Positions 25,965-33,833 of a DNA stretch of 64,000 nt are shown in pieces. The stretch spans positions 27,785-91,784 of the forward strand of contig CALLFZ010000018.1 in NCBI GenBank assembly GCA_938010045.1, given 5' to 3'. The stretch comes from an uncultured bacterium (GTDB lineage Bacteria; Verrucomicrobiota; Kiritimatiellia; PWTM01). Numbering within the stretch: position 1 is the first letter of the stretch; each line of letters starts with the position of its first letter. The notes beneath the pieces were generated by a model, which worked only from the letters and a program-made list of their open reading frames with translations, searched no databases and was not told where the DNA came from. The translations under genes were made by a program, and so were the position numbers.

Positions 25965-27035
25965 ATGCTGGTCACCGCCGGTGTGCTGGTCGCCTTCACG
26001 CTTTGGACGAGCCGCCGCGCGCCCCCCAGCCTCCGAACCATCTCGTGGAGCGGAGAAACCCAGGGCACCCAGTACCACCTTCGGATGACCGAACCGCCCG
26101 CGAACGTGTCGCCGGAGGAGTGGCGCCGGATCGTTGCGGAAGTTCTCGATCGGATCGACCGCACATTCTCCCGCTGGCGCGCGGACAGCGAGATCAGCCG
26201 CATCAACGCCACAACGAACCCCATTGCGCACATCGAGGACGTTGCGCTCGCCAACGTGACCGCCTTCGCACTCCGGCTCGCCGAACAGTCCGGCGGCGCC
26301 TTCGATCCGACGCTCGCCCCGCTGTTGCGTCTTTGGGGATTCGGCCCCGGCCCCGTCGGCGCTGTCCCCCCCTCCGACGAGGCGCTCGCCGAGGCGCGCC
26401 GACGGGTCGGGTGGCGATGGCTCGAGCTGCGCCGCGAGGCGGATGGATGGGTGATGCGCCGTCTGAACGCCGTGGAGCTCGATCTCGACGCGCTCGCCCA
26501 GGGATTTACGGCCGATGCGATCGCGGACACACTGCGCGCGCGCGGCGCGACGAATTTCATGGTCGAGATCGGCGGCGAGGTCGTCGTCTCCGGCTACAAC
26601 GCCGAACGCCGGCCCTGGCGCATCGGCATCGACCTGCCTCTGCCCGACACGCGGCCCGGCGAACAGCTGGCCGGCGTGATGCACGTGACCGATTGCGGCA
26701 TGGCGACCTCGGGTGGGTATCGCCGTCGCCGAGCGGGCGGCGAGCCGGCGATCCATATTTTCGACGGCCGGCTAGGCCGCCCGCTCACTCGCGAGCGGAT
26801 GAGCGTGACCGTTGTCGCCCGTGACGGCCTGACGGCAGACGGCCTCGCCACCGCAGCCTTCATTCTGGGACCCGACGAGGGTCTCGCCTGGCTCGCGAAC
26901 TACTGGCCCGATGCCGACGCGCTGTTTCTCGAGGTGGGGCCCGACGGAACCGTGCGCGAAACAACCACGCCCGGTTTTGCAGCGCGGACCCGCTATGAAC
27001 GCCTGGCCGGCGCGCCCACACCGGCCACGAGGTGA
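25965..27035 (+). CDS. apbE: FAD:protein FMN transferase (flavinylates NqrB and NqrC)
   Basis: 356 residues from ATG 25965, which gives a signal anchor (LVTAGVLVAFTLWTS). WSGETQGTQYHLR, FSRWRADSEISRINA, GGAFDPTLAPLLRLWGFG, LDLDALAQGFTADAIAD, NFMVEIGGEVVVSG and DGLTADGLATAAFILG are the ApbE blocks, including the Asp/Thr Mg-FAD site near the end. ApbE transfers FMN from FAD onto threonine in NqrB and NqrC on the periplasmic side, which explains its place right behind nqrF. A TTG 72 bases earlier is possible but has poor spacing to AGGAG. There is no lipobox cysteine. The 3' end overlaps convergent argF by 43 bases. Confidence 0.88.
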   Translation: MLVTAGVLVAFTLWTSRRAPPSLRTISWSGETQGTQYHLRMTEPPANVSPEEWRRIVAEVLDRIDRTFSRWRADSEISRINATTNPIAHIEDVALANVTAFALRLAEQSGGAFDPTLAPLLRLWGFGPGPVGAVPPSDEALAEARRRVGWRWLELRREADGWVMRRLNAVELDLDALAQGFTADAIADTLRARGATNFMVEIGGEVVVSGYNAERRPWRIGIDLPLPDTRPGEQLAGVMHVTDCGMATSGGYRRRRAGGEPAIHIFDGRLGRPLTRERMSVTVVARDGLTADGLATAAFILGPDEGLAWLANYWPDADALFLEVGPDGTVRETTTPGFAARTRYERLAGAPTPATR

Positions 27036-27946
27036 AGCAACACCGCCTTGTGCACATGCAAGCGGTTTTCGGCCTCGTCCAGCACCACGGACTGCGGGCC
27101 GTCAATGACCTCGTCGGTCACCTCGTAGCCGCGCGTGGCGGGAAGGCAATGAAGGAAGATCGCGCCGGCACGCGCGCGCCGCATCAGCGCCGCCGTCACC
27201 TGATAGGGGGCAAATCGCGCACGCCGTTCCTCCAGCTGATCGGCCGGGATGTGGTAGGACATCCAAGAGTCGGTATAGACGACATCCGCCCCGCGCACCG
27301 CCGCCCGGGCGTCGGCGGTAATCGCGATCTGCGCGCCGGTGCGGCGGGCGATTTGCCGGGCGCGGGCCACGACCGCCGGATCGGGGCGGTAGGCCGGATC
27401 GTCCGGGCACCCGACGCGCATGTGCAGCCCCACACGCGCGGCGGCCAGCAGTAGCGAGTGGGTGACATTGTTCAACCCGTCGCCCAGGTACGCGAGGGTC
27501 AGCCCGCGCAGTTTGCGCTTGTGTTCCAGGATCGTCATGAGGTCCGCGAGGATCTGGGTCGGGTGCTCGTCGTTCGTCAGCCCATTGATGACCGGCACGG
27601 TCGCGTGGCGCGCGAGCGCCACAATGTCCGCGTGGCGATACAGCCGAGCCATAATCGCGTCGGCGTAGCGGCTCAGCACGCGCGCGGTGTCTTCGAGGGT
27701 CTCCTTTCCCTTCCCCAGCGGCGACGTCCCCAGCTCGTAGTAGATCGCATGGCCGCCCAACTGCGTCATCGCCGCCTCGAATGACACGCGCGTGCGCAGG
27801 CTGGGTTTCTCGAAGAGCATCACGAGCGTCCGGTCCGCGAGCGCCAAGCGATACTCCCGCGAACGGCGCTTCACATCCACCGCCAGCTCGAGCACCCGCT
27901 CGATCCGATCGGCAGTCCACTGCGAAATCGAGATCAAATCGTTCAT
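26993..27946 (-). CDS. argF: Ornithine carbamoyltransferase (variant ornithine loop)
   Basis: 317 residues, the standard size. The carbamoyl phosphate site is EKPSLRTRVSFE (SxRTR at 49-53), HPTQ at 128-131 and FLHCLPATRG (266-273) with the catalytic Cys267. The gene follows pyrB by 24 bases and shares its operon, so one precursor, carbamoyl phosphate, goes to pyrimidines and arginine. One oddity: where ornithine enzymes have D-x-x-x-SMG, this protein reads TDSWMSYHIP at 225-234, so the Met and Gly of the SMG loop are Tyr231 and His232. The enzyme may still use ornithine; N-modified ornithine substrates are another possibility. Its 3' end overlaps apbE. Confidence 0.85.
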   Translation of the reverse strand: MNDLISISQWTADRIERVLELAVDVKRRSREYRLALADRTLVMLFEKPSLRTRVSFEAAMTQLGGHAIYYELGTSPLGKGKETLEDTARVLSRYADAIMARLYRHADIVALARHATVPVINGLTNDEHPTQILADLMTILEHKRKLRGLTLAYLGDGLNNVTHSLLLAAARVGLHMRVGCPDDPAYRPDPAVVARARQIARRTGAQIAITADARAAVRGADVVYTDSWMSYHIPADQLEERRARFAPYQVTAALMRRARAGAIFLHCLPATRGYEVTDEVIDGPQSVVLDEAENRLHVHKAVLLHLVAGVGAPARRS

Positions 27947-27970
27947 GGAGTCACCCCCGCCCCGCCCGGC

Positions 27971-29050
27971 CTATCGAACCAGATCGTCGTAGTACTGGTG
28001 GACCTCCGCCTCGCGCGCGAACATGGTCAGGATCAGCGCCACGCGAATCCACATGCCATTGCGTACCTGCCGCCAGTACATCGCCCGCGGATCGCGATCC
28101 ACTTCGACCGCGATCTCCTGACGGCGCGGCAGCGGATGCATCAAGATCGCGTCGGGACGCAGGATCGAGAGATGGCGCACCCCGAACGCGAAGCGGTCGG
28201 CTTCGCCCGCGGTGCGCTCCCCCGGCGCGTCCCACTCGTCCTGGATGCGCGTCATGTACACCGCGTCCGCGGTGGCCACCGCCGCATCGAAGTCCTCCGT
28301 GAGCTCGTACGGCACTCCGGCCGCCGTCAGACACTCGAGGATGTCTTGGCCGATCTGAAGCCGCGGCGGCGCCACGAACAGGATTCGAACACCGGGATAG
28401 AGCGAAAGCACCTGGGCCAGCGACCGTACCGTGCGGCCGCGCCGCAAATCGCCGACGAAGGCCACTGTCTTGCCCTCAATTCCGCCGCGGGTCTCGAAAC
28501 TGCGCTGGAGCGTGTACACATCGAGCAGCGCCTGGGTGGGATGCTCGTCTTTTCCCGATCCGGCGTTGATCACCGGCACCGCCCGCTCGGTCGTCGAGAG
28601 CAGCCACGCGATCCGTTCCGCGAAGCCGCCTTCGGGGTGGCGCATGATGATGAGATCGAAATACGAGCTGAACGTGCGCACCGAGTCCTCCGGCGACTCC
28701 CCCTTCAGCTCGCTCGAGGTTTGGGTGTCGCGCACCTCGGCCGGATGTAGCCCGAGGATCTGGCAGGCGGCATAGAACGAGAGAAACGTACGCGTCGAAG
28801 GCTGGGCGAAGTACAACATCGCGCGCCGATCAGCGAGTAGACTTTGAAGAAACAGCCGACCGCCCTTCGTTTTCGCGATGCGTCGTGTCCGGGTCGCCAA
28901 CTCGCACAACCGGTCCAGAAACGGCCGGTCAAACTGCTGGGCGAATAGCACGTGATACGGCCGACCGTCCGTGCCGCGCAACCGCGCGGCCTTTTCAGAC
29001 GGACTCAGCGCACGATATACCTCCCAGGGGGGCAGCGTCGGGGCGTCCAT
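27971..29050 (-). CDS. pyrB: Aspartate carbamoyltransferase (long variant)
   Basis: 359 residues, about 50 longer than the usual catalytic chain. FAQPSTRTFLSFYAA (STRT at 85-88) holds carbamoyl phosphate, SSELKGESPEDSVRTFSSY supplies the lysine loop from the neighbouring subunit, NAGSGKDEHPTQALLDVYTL is canonical, and MHPLPRRQEI replaces the HPLPR aspartate loop. The Arg that normally ends STRTR is Phe89. The N-terminal 40 residues have no clear match and may mediate assembly. No pyrI regulatory chain is nearby. It catalyses the first committed step of pyrimidine synthesis. ATG 29050 is set by the similarity and by the promoter upstream. Confidence 0.85.
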   Translation of the reverse strand: MDAPTLPPWEVYRALSPSEKAARLRGTDGRPYHVLFAQQFDRPFLDRLCELATRTRRIAKTKGGRLFLQSLLADRRAMLYFAQPSTRTFLSFYAACQILGLHPAEVRDTQTSSELKGESPEDSVRTFSSYFDLIIMRHPEGGFAERIAWLLSTTERAVPVINAGSGKDEHPTQALLDVYTLQRSFETRGGIEGKTVAFVGDLRRGRTVRSLAQVLSLYPGVRILFVAPPRLQIGQDILECLTAAGVPYELTEDFDAAVATADAVYMTRIQDEWDAPGERTAGEADRFAFGVRHLSILRPDAILMHPLPRRQEIAVEVDRDPRAMYWRQVRNGMWIRVALILTMFAREAEVHQYYDDLVR

Positions 29051-29078
29051 CGTCGACCACGTCCTCGTATTCGCCGCG

Positions 29079-29107
29079 ATGCTAGTCCGCCGCCCCCACA
29101 CGGGCAA
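29079..29107 (-). promoter_or_regulatory. Promoter of the pyrB-argF operon
   Basis: Minus strand TTGCCC (29107-29102), 17 bases, TAGCAT (29084-29079). The -10 box matches four of six. The ATG at 29050 is 28 bases away, giving a leader of about 22 bases, too short for a translated attenuator. No other regulatory structure was seen. Confidence 0.5.
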
Positions 29108-29319
29108 GCCACCCCCACCGCTCCCCCGAGCTGAGTCGTGCCGTCCGGCACCCCCTCAAACCGAGTCGTGCAGCCAACATCACATCGAAGAGCATGGGGC
29201 CGGGGGCATGCGCAGGGATGGGGCGCGAGGCGAGGAGGGCCGCGTCCTGCCCAGCCCGCCCACGCACGTGCAGGCCCGGTGGTGCGGAACGCTGCCAGCC
29301 GCGACGAAACACCAGCAGG

Positions 29320-31410
29320 TCAGTCGCAGACCTTCAGGTTTCGGAACCCTGCCGAAGCCCCGAACACCAGGAAGTTCATCCGGGGTTTCGGCAGCGCCAT
29401 GATCTCATGCGCGGCGCGGAGGACGGCGCCACCAACGTACACGGTCGTCTCGGCGCCTTGAAACAGGATCCGGACCGTGTGCCACTGGCCGTTCGCCAGC
29501 TCCAGCGCCGTGCGGGCCAGCGCCTCGGTCTTGGACCGATCCTCTCCGGCAGAGGGGTTTTTCGTGATGGCGGCATAGGATCGCGCGAGTTCCACTCGGA
29601 AGCTGTGCGCCCCGCCGGCGCACTCGATTCGCAGCGAATGCCGGTTGGCGCCAGCAAAACAGATTTGGAACTCGACCGCCCCGTTCGTAATTCCGCAAGG
29701 TGCTCGCAGACAGGCACCTTGGTCGTCGGCGCGGCTCTGTGCTCCCCAAAGGCCGCCGTCGCGGGGGGTCCATGTTCCGCGCACGACCGACCAGGGCGAG
29801 CCGGGCAGTCGGGCGAATGTCTCTTCGTATCGCACCGGACGGTTGAGCGGTGGCAGCGCCGCAGCGGTCGGAGCGCTCGGGGGGGCCTCCGGCGGCAGCT
29901 CGCGGCTGTAACCGCCGTCGCGGTATCGGCGGAGGAGTGCCGCCATCTCGCGGACGATGTCCGGATGCGCGGCGGCCACATCGTTCGTTTCGGCGGGGTC
30001 GCTCGCGAGGTGGTAGAGCTGGGGCCGGTTCTGGTCGGTCCGGGCCCTCACCCCCTTGGCGCTAGCCGCCGGCACTCCTTCGATCCACTTCCACGGTCCG
30101 CGGCGGAGGGCGAAGACGCCATCGGCGTTGTGCTCGATGACATCGTCGCGGCCGGCCGCATCCGCCTGTCCGAGCAGCGCGGGCAGGAAGCTCCGGCTGT
30201 CTTCGGCAGCGACAGAGGGCGGCGGCAGCGGTTCGCCGAGCAGGGCCGCCGTCGTCGCGAGGACGTCCACGAGGCTGATCGTCGCGTGGCAGGTTGTGCC
30301 GGCCGGAATCCGGCCTGGCCAACGCGCAAGAAACGGCACCCGGAATCCGCCTTCCCAGATGTCGTGCTTGCCGCCGCGCAGGTCGCCGTTGATGCGCAGT
30401 CCTGCGCGGTATGCGGCGGTCTGAACGGAATTGGTGTTCGTCGGCCGGACGACGCCGCCATTGTCGCTGGTGAACATGACCAGAGTCGTCCGGGCGGCGC
30501 CCGTCCGATCGAGGGCGTCGAGGATGCGGCCAACGCTACGATCGAGCTCGTGGATCCAGTCGCCGTAGGGGCCGGCGGCGCTGTGGCCGGCGAGGTCGTC
30601 ACTCGGCGTGACCGGATTGTGAACGGCGACGGGGGCGAAGTAGAGGAAGAACGGTTCGTCCGCGGTCCGTTTCTCCAGCCACGCGACGGCCCGATCGGTC
30701 AGCACCTTCATCACGCGCTGGTTTCTGCGTCGGGGCGCGTCCAGACTGAGGATTGGGCCGCGGCCGCGCTCGGTGTCCTCGGGCCCGTAGGTCGGCTGGA
30801 AATCCTCGTCGTCGTCCGCCGGGCCGGGGATCCGCAGACCGGGCGGAATGCGGCCGGCGCGCAATCCGAACACGAAGCGGTTTTCGACGAAGACGCCGGT
30901 GATGTCGCCGTGGTTGGACGGCACGCCGAAATGGTAGTCGAAGCCAATGTCGAGCGGCCCGGGGGAGAGTTCGGCGGCGTAGTCCACGCGCCAGGCGGGC
31001 GAGGAACCGGCGACACCGTAGCCGAGGTGCCACTTGCCGATGGCGGCGGTCGCATAGCCGTGCCGTTTCAGCAACGAGGCCAAGGTCAGGCGGTTGGTCT
31101 CGATGTGCAGCGGCGAGAAGACGCCGAGTACCTCGCTCTTCAGCGCGGTCCGCCAGCAGTAGCGGCCGGTCAGCAGCGAGTACCGCGTCGGCGAGCAGAC
31201 CGACGAGGTCGTCAACGCGTCGGTGAAGCGGCGGCCCTCGCGGGCGAGTCGGTCGATCGCCGGCGTGCGGATCAGCCGGGGGTCGGCGCCGTAACAGCCG
31301 GCGCTGCCGTAGCCGTAGTCGTCCGCGAGAATGATGACGATGTTCGGCCGCTCGGCGGCGGCAAGGCCTGACGCCAGCGCGAGCAGGGTTGATGCGAAGC
31401 GAGCGTTCAT
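29320..31410 (-). CDS. Secreted sulfatase (S1 family) with C-terminal jelly-roll domain
   Basis: 696 residues. Signal peptide at 1-19 (RFASTLLALASGLAAA). The alkaline-phosphatase-fold core starts RPNIVIILADDYGYGSAGCY (metal Asp30, Asp31), has VCSPTRYSLLTGRY with Cys72 in CxPxR, the site turned into formylglycine, then AAIGKWHLG, FTSDNGGVV and GGKHDIWEGGFRVPFLARWP. Residues from about 540 on (EETFARLPGSPWSVVRGTW, GAVEFQICFAG, VRILFQGAETTVYVGGAV) form a separate LamG-like beta-sandwich, probably for glycan binding. It should remove sulfate esters from a polysaccharide outside the cytoplasm; it needs an anaerobic or FGE-type maturase, not seen in this window. Monocistronic. Confidence 0.88.
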   Translation of the reverse strand: MNARFASTLLALASGLAAAERPNIVIILADDYGYGSAGCYGADPRLIRTPAIDRLAREGRRFTDALTTSSVCSPTRYSLLTGRYCWRTALKSEVLGVFSPLHIETNRLTLASLLKRHGYATAAIGKWHLGYGVAGSSPAWRVDYAAELSPGPLDIGFDYHFGVPSNHGDITGVFVENRFVFGLRAGRIPPGLRIPGPADDDEDFQPTYGPEDTERGRGPILSLDAPRRRNQRVMKVLTDRAVAWLEKRTADEPFFLYFAPVAVHNPVTPSDDLAGHSAAGPYGDWIHELDRSVGRILDALDRTGAARTTLVMFTSDNGGVVRPTNTNSVQTAAYRAGLRINGDLRGGKHDIWEGGFRVPFLARWPGRIPAGTTCHATISLVDVLATTAALLGEPLPPPSVAAEDSRSFLPALLGQADAAGRDDVIEHNADGVFALRRGPWKWIEGVPAASAKGVRARTDQNRPQLYHLASDPAETNDVAAAHPDIVREMAALLRRYRDGGYSRELPPEAPPSAPTAAALPPLNRPVRYEETFARLPGSPWSVVRGTWTPRDGGLWGAQSRADDQGACLRAPCGITNGAVEFQICFAGANRHSLRIECAGGAHSFRVELARSYAAITKNPSAGEDRSKTEALARTALELANGQWHTVRILFQGAETTVYVGGAVLRAAHEIMALPKPRMNFLVFGASAGFRNLKVCD

Positions 31411-31416
31411 GCCTGC

Positions 31417-31445
31417 AGTGTTGCGCGCCGCGCCTCGCCGTTCAA
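31417..31445 (-). promoter_or_regulatory. Possible sulfatase promoter, leaderless geometry
   Basis: Minus strand TTGAAC (31445-31440), 17 bases, AACACT (31422-31417), then six bases to the ATG at 31410. The -35 box is good (five of six), the -10 box weak (three of six). Reported because the spacing equals that of five stronger cases in the window. Confidence 0.35.
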
Positions 31446-31623
31446 CTCCGACGTCGCGTCACGCCGTCTGGTTCGCTTCGCGAACCCAGGCAACCCACGC
31501 ACTGGATTGATTGGGTGCGTTGATTCGGCTTCGGAACCGCACGTGCTCGCCACCTGGTCGCGTATGCGCGAAGAGCGTGCAGGGCGCCCCTGGCGGCAGC
31601 GACATTCCCCCTCGCCGTCCGTG

Positions 31624-31652
31624 TTGCCGGCGGCCTCAACCACGTGTAGATC
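31624..31652 (+). promoter_or_regulatory. Possible promoter of the GH43-like gene, leaderless geometry
   Basis: TTGCCG at 31624-31629, 17 bases, TAGATC at 31647-31652, then six bases to the ATG at 31659. No ribosome site precedes that ATG. The -10 box is weak (three of six). This position supports 31659 as the start of the gene rather than later GTG codons. Confidence 0.4.
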
Positions 31653-31658
31653 TGGGCT

Positions 31659-32744
31659 ATGAGATCCATGCCGTTCTCCGCCTTGTGGGCAGGGCGACAC
31701 CCGCGCTCGCGAACGAGGGTGCGGGCTGCCTTACGCTGGATTCAGACGGCGGGATGCGTCTGCGCCATCGGTGGCTCGGCTGAAGTTGCGCCCCCTTCTC
31801 CCGTTCGCAACGCCCCGATGCGGTTCGCCGATGAATCGCGCCTGGGCCGTCCGTTTGCGAAGGACCCATCGGTGATTCGCTTCGGTGACCGGTATCTGAT
31901 GTATGTTTCCCTGCCGCCCTGGAGCCCCAATCGTGCTCCGCCCGGCGCCCCGACCGGCTGGGGCATCGGCATCGCGGAGAGCCACGATCTGATCCGATGG
32001 CGCACAATCGGCGAGGTGGCGCCTGTACAGGCTTGCGAACGCAACGGCATCTGTGCGCCCGGCGCACGCGTGATCGAAGGACGCGTTCACCTCGTGTATC
32101 AGACCTACGGGAACGGCCGTTTCGATGCCATTTGTCACGCGGTTTCCTCGGACGGTCTTCACTTCGAGCGACACCCAGACAACCCAGTCTTTCGGCCAAC
32201 CGGAGACTGGACCGCCGGCCGCGCGATCGACGCCGAACTGATGCCCTTTCGCGGCCGACTGTGGCTCTGGTTCGCGACCCGGGACCCAACGATGACCACC
32301 CAGATGATCGGCGTAGCGAGTGCGGATCCGGCGTCGAACCTTGGCCGCGACGCCTGGAGGCTCGAACACGACGGCCCTGTGCTCGCGCCCGAACTGCCGT
32401 GGGAGCGCCGCTGCATCGAAGCGCCGTCCGTGATCGAGCGACAGGGGCGACTCTACATGTTCTATGCCGGCGGCTACAACAACGAGCCGCAGCAGATCGG
32501 TGTGGCGGTGAGTGAGGACGGCCGTCGGTGGCGTCGCTTGTCCGACCGACCCTTCCTCTCGAATGGCGCCCCGGGCGACTGGAATGCAAGCGAAAGCGGA
32601 CATCCTGCGATGTTCATGGATTCAAACGGGCGCACTTATCTGTTCTTCCAGGGCAATTGCGATCGGGGGCGAACGTGGTGGATCTCATGGGTGGGCGTCG
32701 AGTGGACCGCAGACGGGCCGCGGATCGTACCGTTCGATCGCTGA
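31659..32744 (+). CDS. Five-bladed beta-propeller glycosidase-like protein (GH43/GH130-related)
   Basis: 361 residues. The propeller repeats are visible: KDPSVIRFGDRYLMYVS, GIGIAESHDLIRWRTIG, VHLVYQTYGNGRFDAICHAV, WLWFATRDPTMTTQMIGVAS, EAPSVIERQGRLYMFYAGGY and GHPAMFMDSNGRTYLFFQG. This pattern (D-P-S or E-A-P-S, then Y-x-M-Y/F) belongs to the GH43/62/117/130 superfamily, which hydrolyses or phosphorolyses glycosides. The N-terminal 45 residues include a hydrophobic stretch with WIQTAGCVCAIGGSAEV that may be a signal or lipoprotein signal. It faces away from the sulfatase, 248 bases apart, and may act on the same glycan. Substrate unknown; start is uncertain. Confidence 0.65.
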   Translation: MRSMPFSALWAGRHPRSRTRVRAALRWIQTAGCVCAIGGSAEVAPPSPVRNAPMRFADESRLGRPFAKDPSVIRFGDRYLMYVSLPPWSPNRAPPGAPTGWGIGIAESHDLIRWRTIGEVAPVQACERNGICAPGARVIEGRVHLVYQTYGNGRFDAICHAVSSDGLHFERHPDNPVFRPTGDWTAGRAIDAELMPFRGRLWLWFATRDPTMTTQMIGVASADPASNLGRDAWRLEHDGPVLAPELPWERRCIEAPSVIERQGRLYMFYAGGYNNEPQQIGVAVSEDGRRWRRLSDRPFLSNGAPGDWNASESGHPAMFMDSNGRTYLFFQGNCDRGRTWWISWVGVEWTADGPRIVPFDR

Positions 32745-32782
32745 CCCTCCGCTGAGGACGACAGCGGCCGATCACGGCCCGT

Positions 32783-33775
32783 TCAGCGCTGCGGCGGTGG
32801 AGCCCAAAGATCCACGCCGGGCCCCGTCATTTCCAGGATGGGCTTGGTGACGCGCGCAAGCTCGTCGCACACAGCAGGCGGCAGCACCAAATTGCCCGCG
32901 CGCGCGTTGCGACGCACCTGGATCGTGCTCGACGCGCTCACCGCCACCGCCGTCACAGAGGGTCGGGAGAGCAACCACGAGAGCGCGACATCGCCCAGCG
33001 GCTCCTCCAGTTCCGCGGCGATGCGCCGGATTTCGCGCAACGCCTCCACCACCGCGTCCCGGAGATCGCCGCGCCGCCTCCCCGGATCGCTGGCCGGCGT
33101 GGCCCGCAGATGCGGAAGGCGGGCCACATGTGGGGGGAGCTCGCCGGACAGGTCATAGCGCCCCGCGAGCAGACCCAGCAGCAGGGGGGAGGTCGCGATC
33201 AACGGCAGCCGTGCCTTTCGACAGACCGGTTCGAGCTCCCGTTCCACGCCACGGAACAGAAGGTTGTAGTCGGCAGCCACGCACATGGGCGGTGCGGACG
33301 CCCGAAGCGCCAGTCCGAGCGTTGTCGCATCGTACCGGCTCACTCCGAATGCCTTAATTTTCTGTTCGTCGCGCAGCTTCGCGAGCGTCGGCAGGATTTC
33401 CCGCGGTTCCAGATGCGGATGGCGCCGATCCAACAGCACGAGGTCGAGGTGATCCGAACTCAGCGTCCGCAGGCTCTCTTCCACTGCCCGAACGATCTCG
33501 CGGGGATGCTGGTGCTCCGGACCCAATCGCTTCGCGACCACAATTCGATCGCGGACGTCGCCGAGCGACGCCGCGATGCATTCCTCGGCCACATGCTCGA
33601 CGTCGTCCTCGCACGTCAAGAAGAAATTGATCCCGTTGTCCCACGCGGTACGGATGATCGCCTGGGCATCGGAGGTCGACAGCGCAGTGCCATCGGGACG
33701 CCCCGTGATTGCACAGGTCGCGAGCGCAATTTGCGACACTTCACAACCGGTCGCGCCCAACTGGACGGTTTTCAT
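32783..33775 (-). CDS. Aldo/keto-reductase-fold protein with altered catalytic residues
   Basis: 330 residues. The barrel is recognisable: VQLGATGCEVSQIALATCAI, AWDNGINFF, RDRIVVAKRLG, VRAVEESLRTLSSDHLDLVL, KLRDEQKIKAFGVSRYDA, and the C-terminal LSWLLSRPSVTAVAVSASS that binds NADPH phosphate. The catalytic tetrad is not standard. Aligning to FFDTAxxYG, the Asp is Leu53 and the Tyr is Asp58; the Lys82 is kept, and the His after the DLVLL strand is Asp116. Oxidoreductase activity is therefore doubtful, and a binding or non-redox role is possible. An extended -10 promoter lies upstream, and the gene is transcribed alone. Confidence 0.75.
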   Translation of the reverse strand: MKTVQLGATGCEVSQIALATCAITGRPDGTALSTSDAQAIIRTAWDNGINFFLTCEDDVEHVAEECIAASLGDVRDRIVVAKRLGPEHQHPREIVRAVEESLRTLSSDHLDLVLLDRRHPHLEPREILPTLAKLRDEQKIKAFGVSRYDATTLGLALRASAPPMCVAADYNLLFRGVERELEPVCRKARLPLIATSPLLLGLLAGRYDLSGELPPHVARLPHLRATPASDPGRRRGDLRDAVVEALREIRRIAAELEEPLGDVALSWLLSRPSVTAVAVSASSTIQVRRNARAGNLVLPPAVCDELARVTKPILEMTGPGVDLWAPPPQR

Positions 33776-33796
33776 ACGTTCACCACCCGAGTCCGC

Positions 33797-33805
33797 AGTC
33801 TATCA
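33797..33805 (-). promoter_or_regulatory. Extended -10 promoter of the aldo/keto-reductase gene
   Basis: Minus strand TGATAGACT, that is TG-n followed by TAGACT (33802-33797). No good -35 box is found 16-18 bases upstream, which is expected when an extended -10 is used. The ATG at 33775 follows a GGTGGTGA ribosome site. Confidence 0.4.
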
Positions 33806-33833
33806 CACCGGCCGGTGGCGGGCGATTGGGCGG

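Noticed and set aside
29051..29319. Small gene or RNA between pyrB and the sulfatase
   Set aside because: Only a doubled GAGTCGTGC was seen; no conserved coding pattern, stem or promoter apart from that of pyrB.
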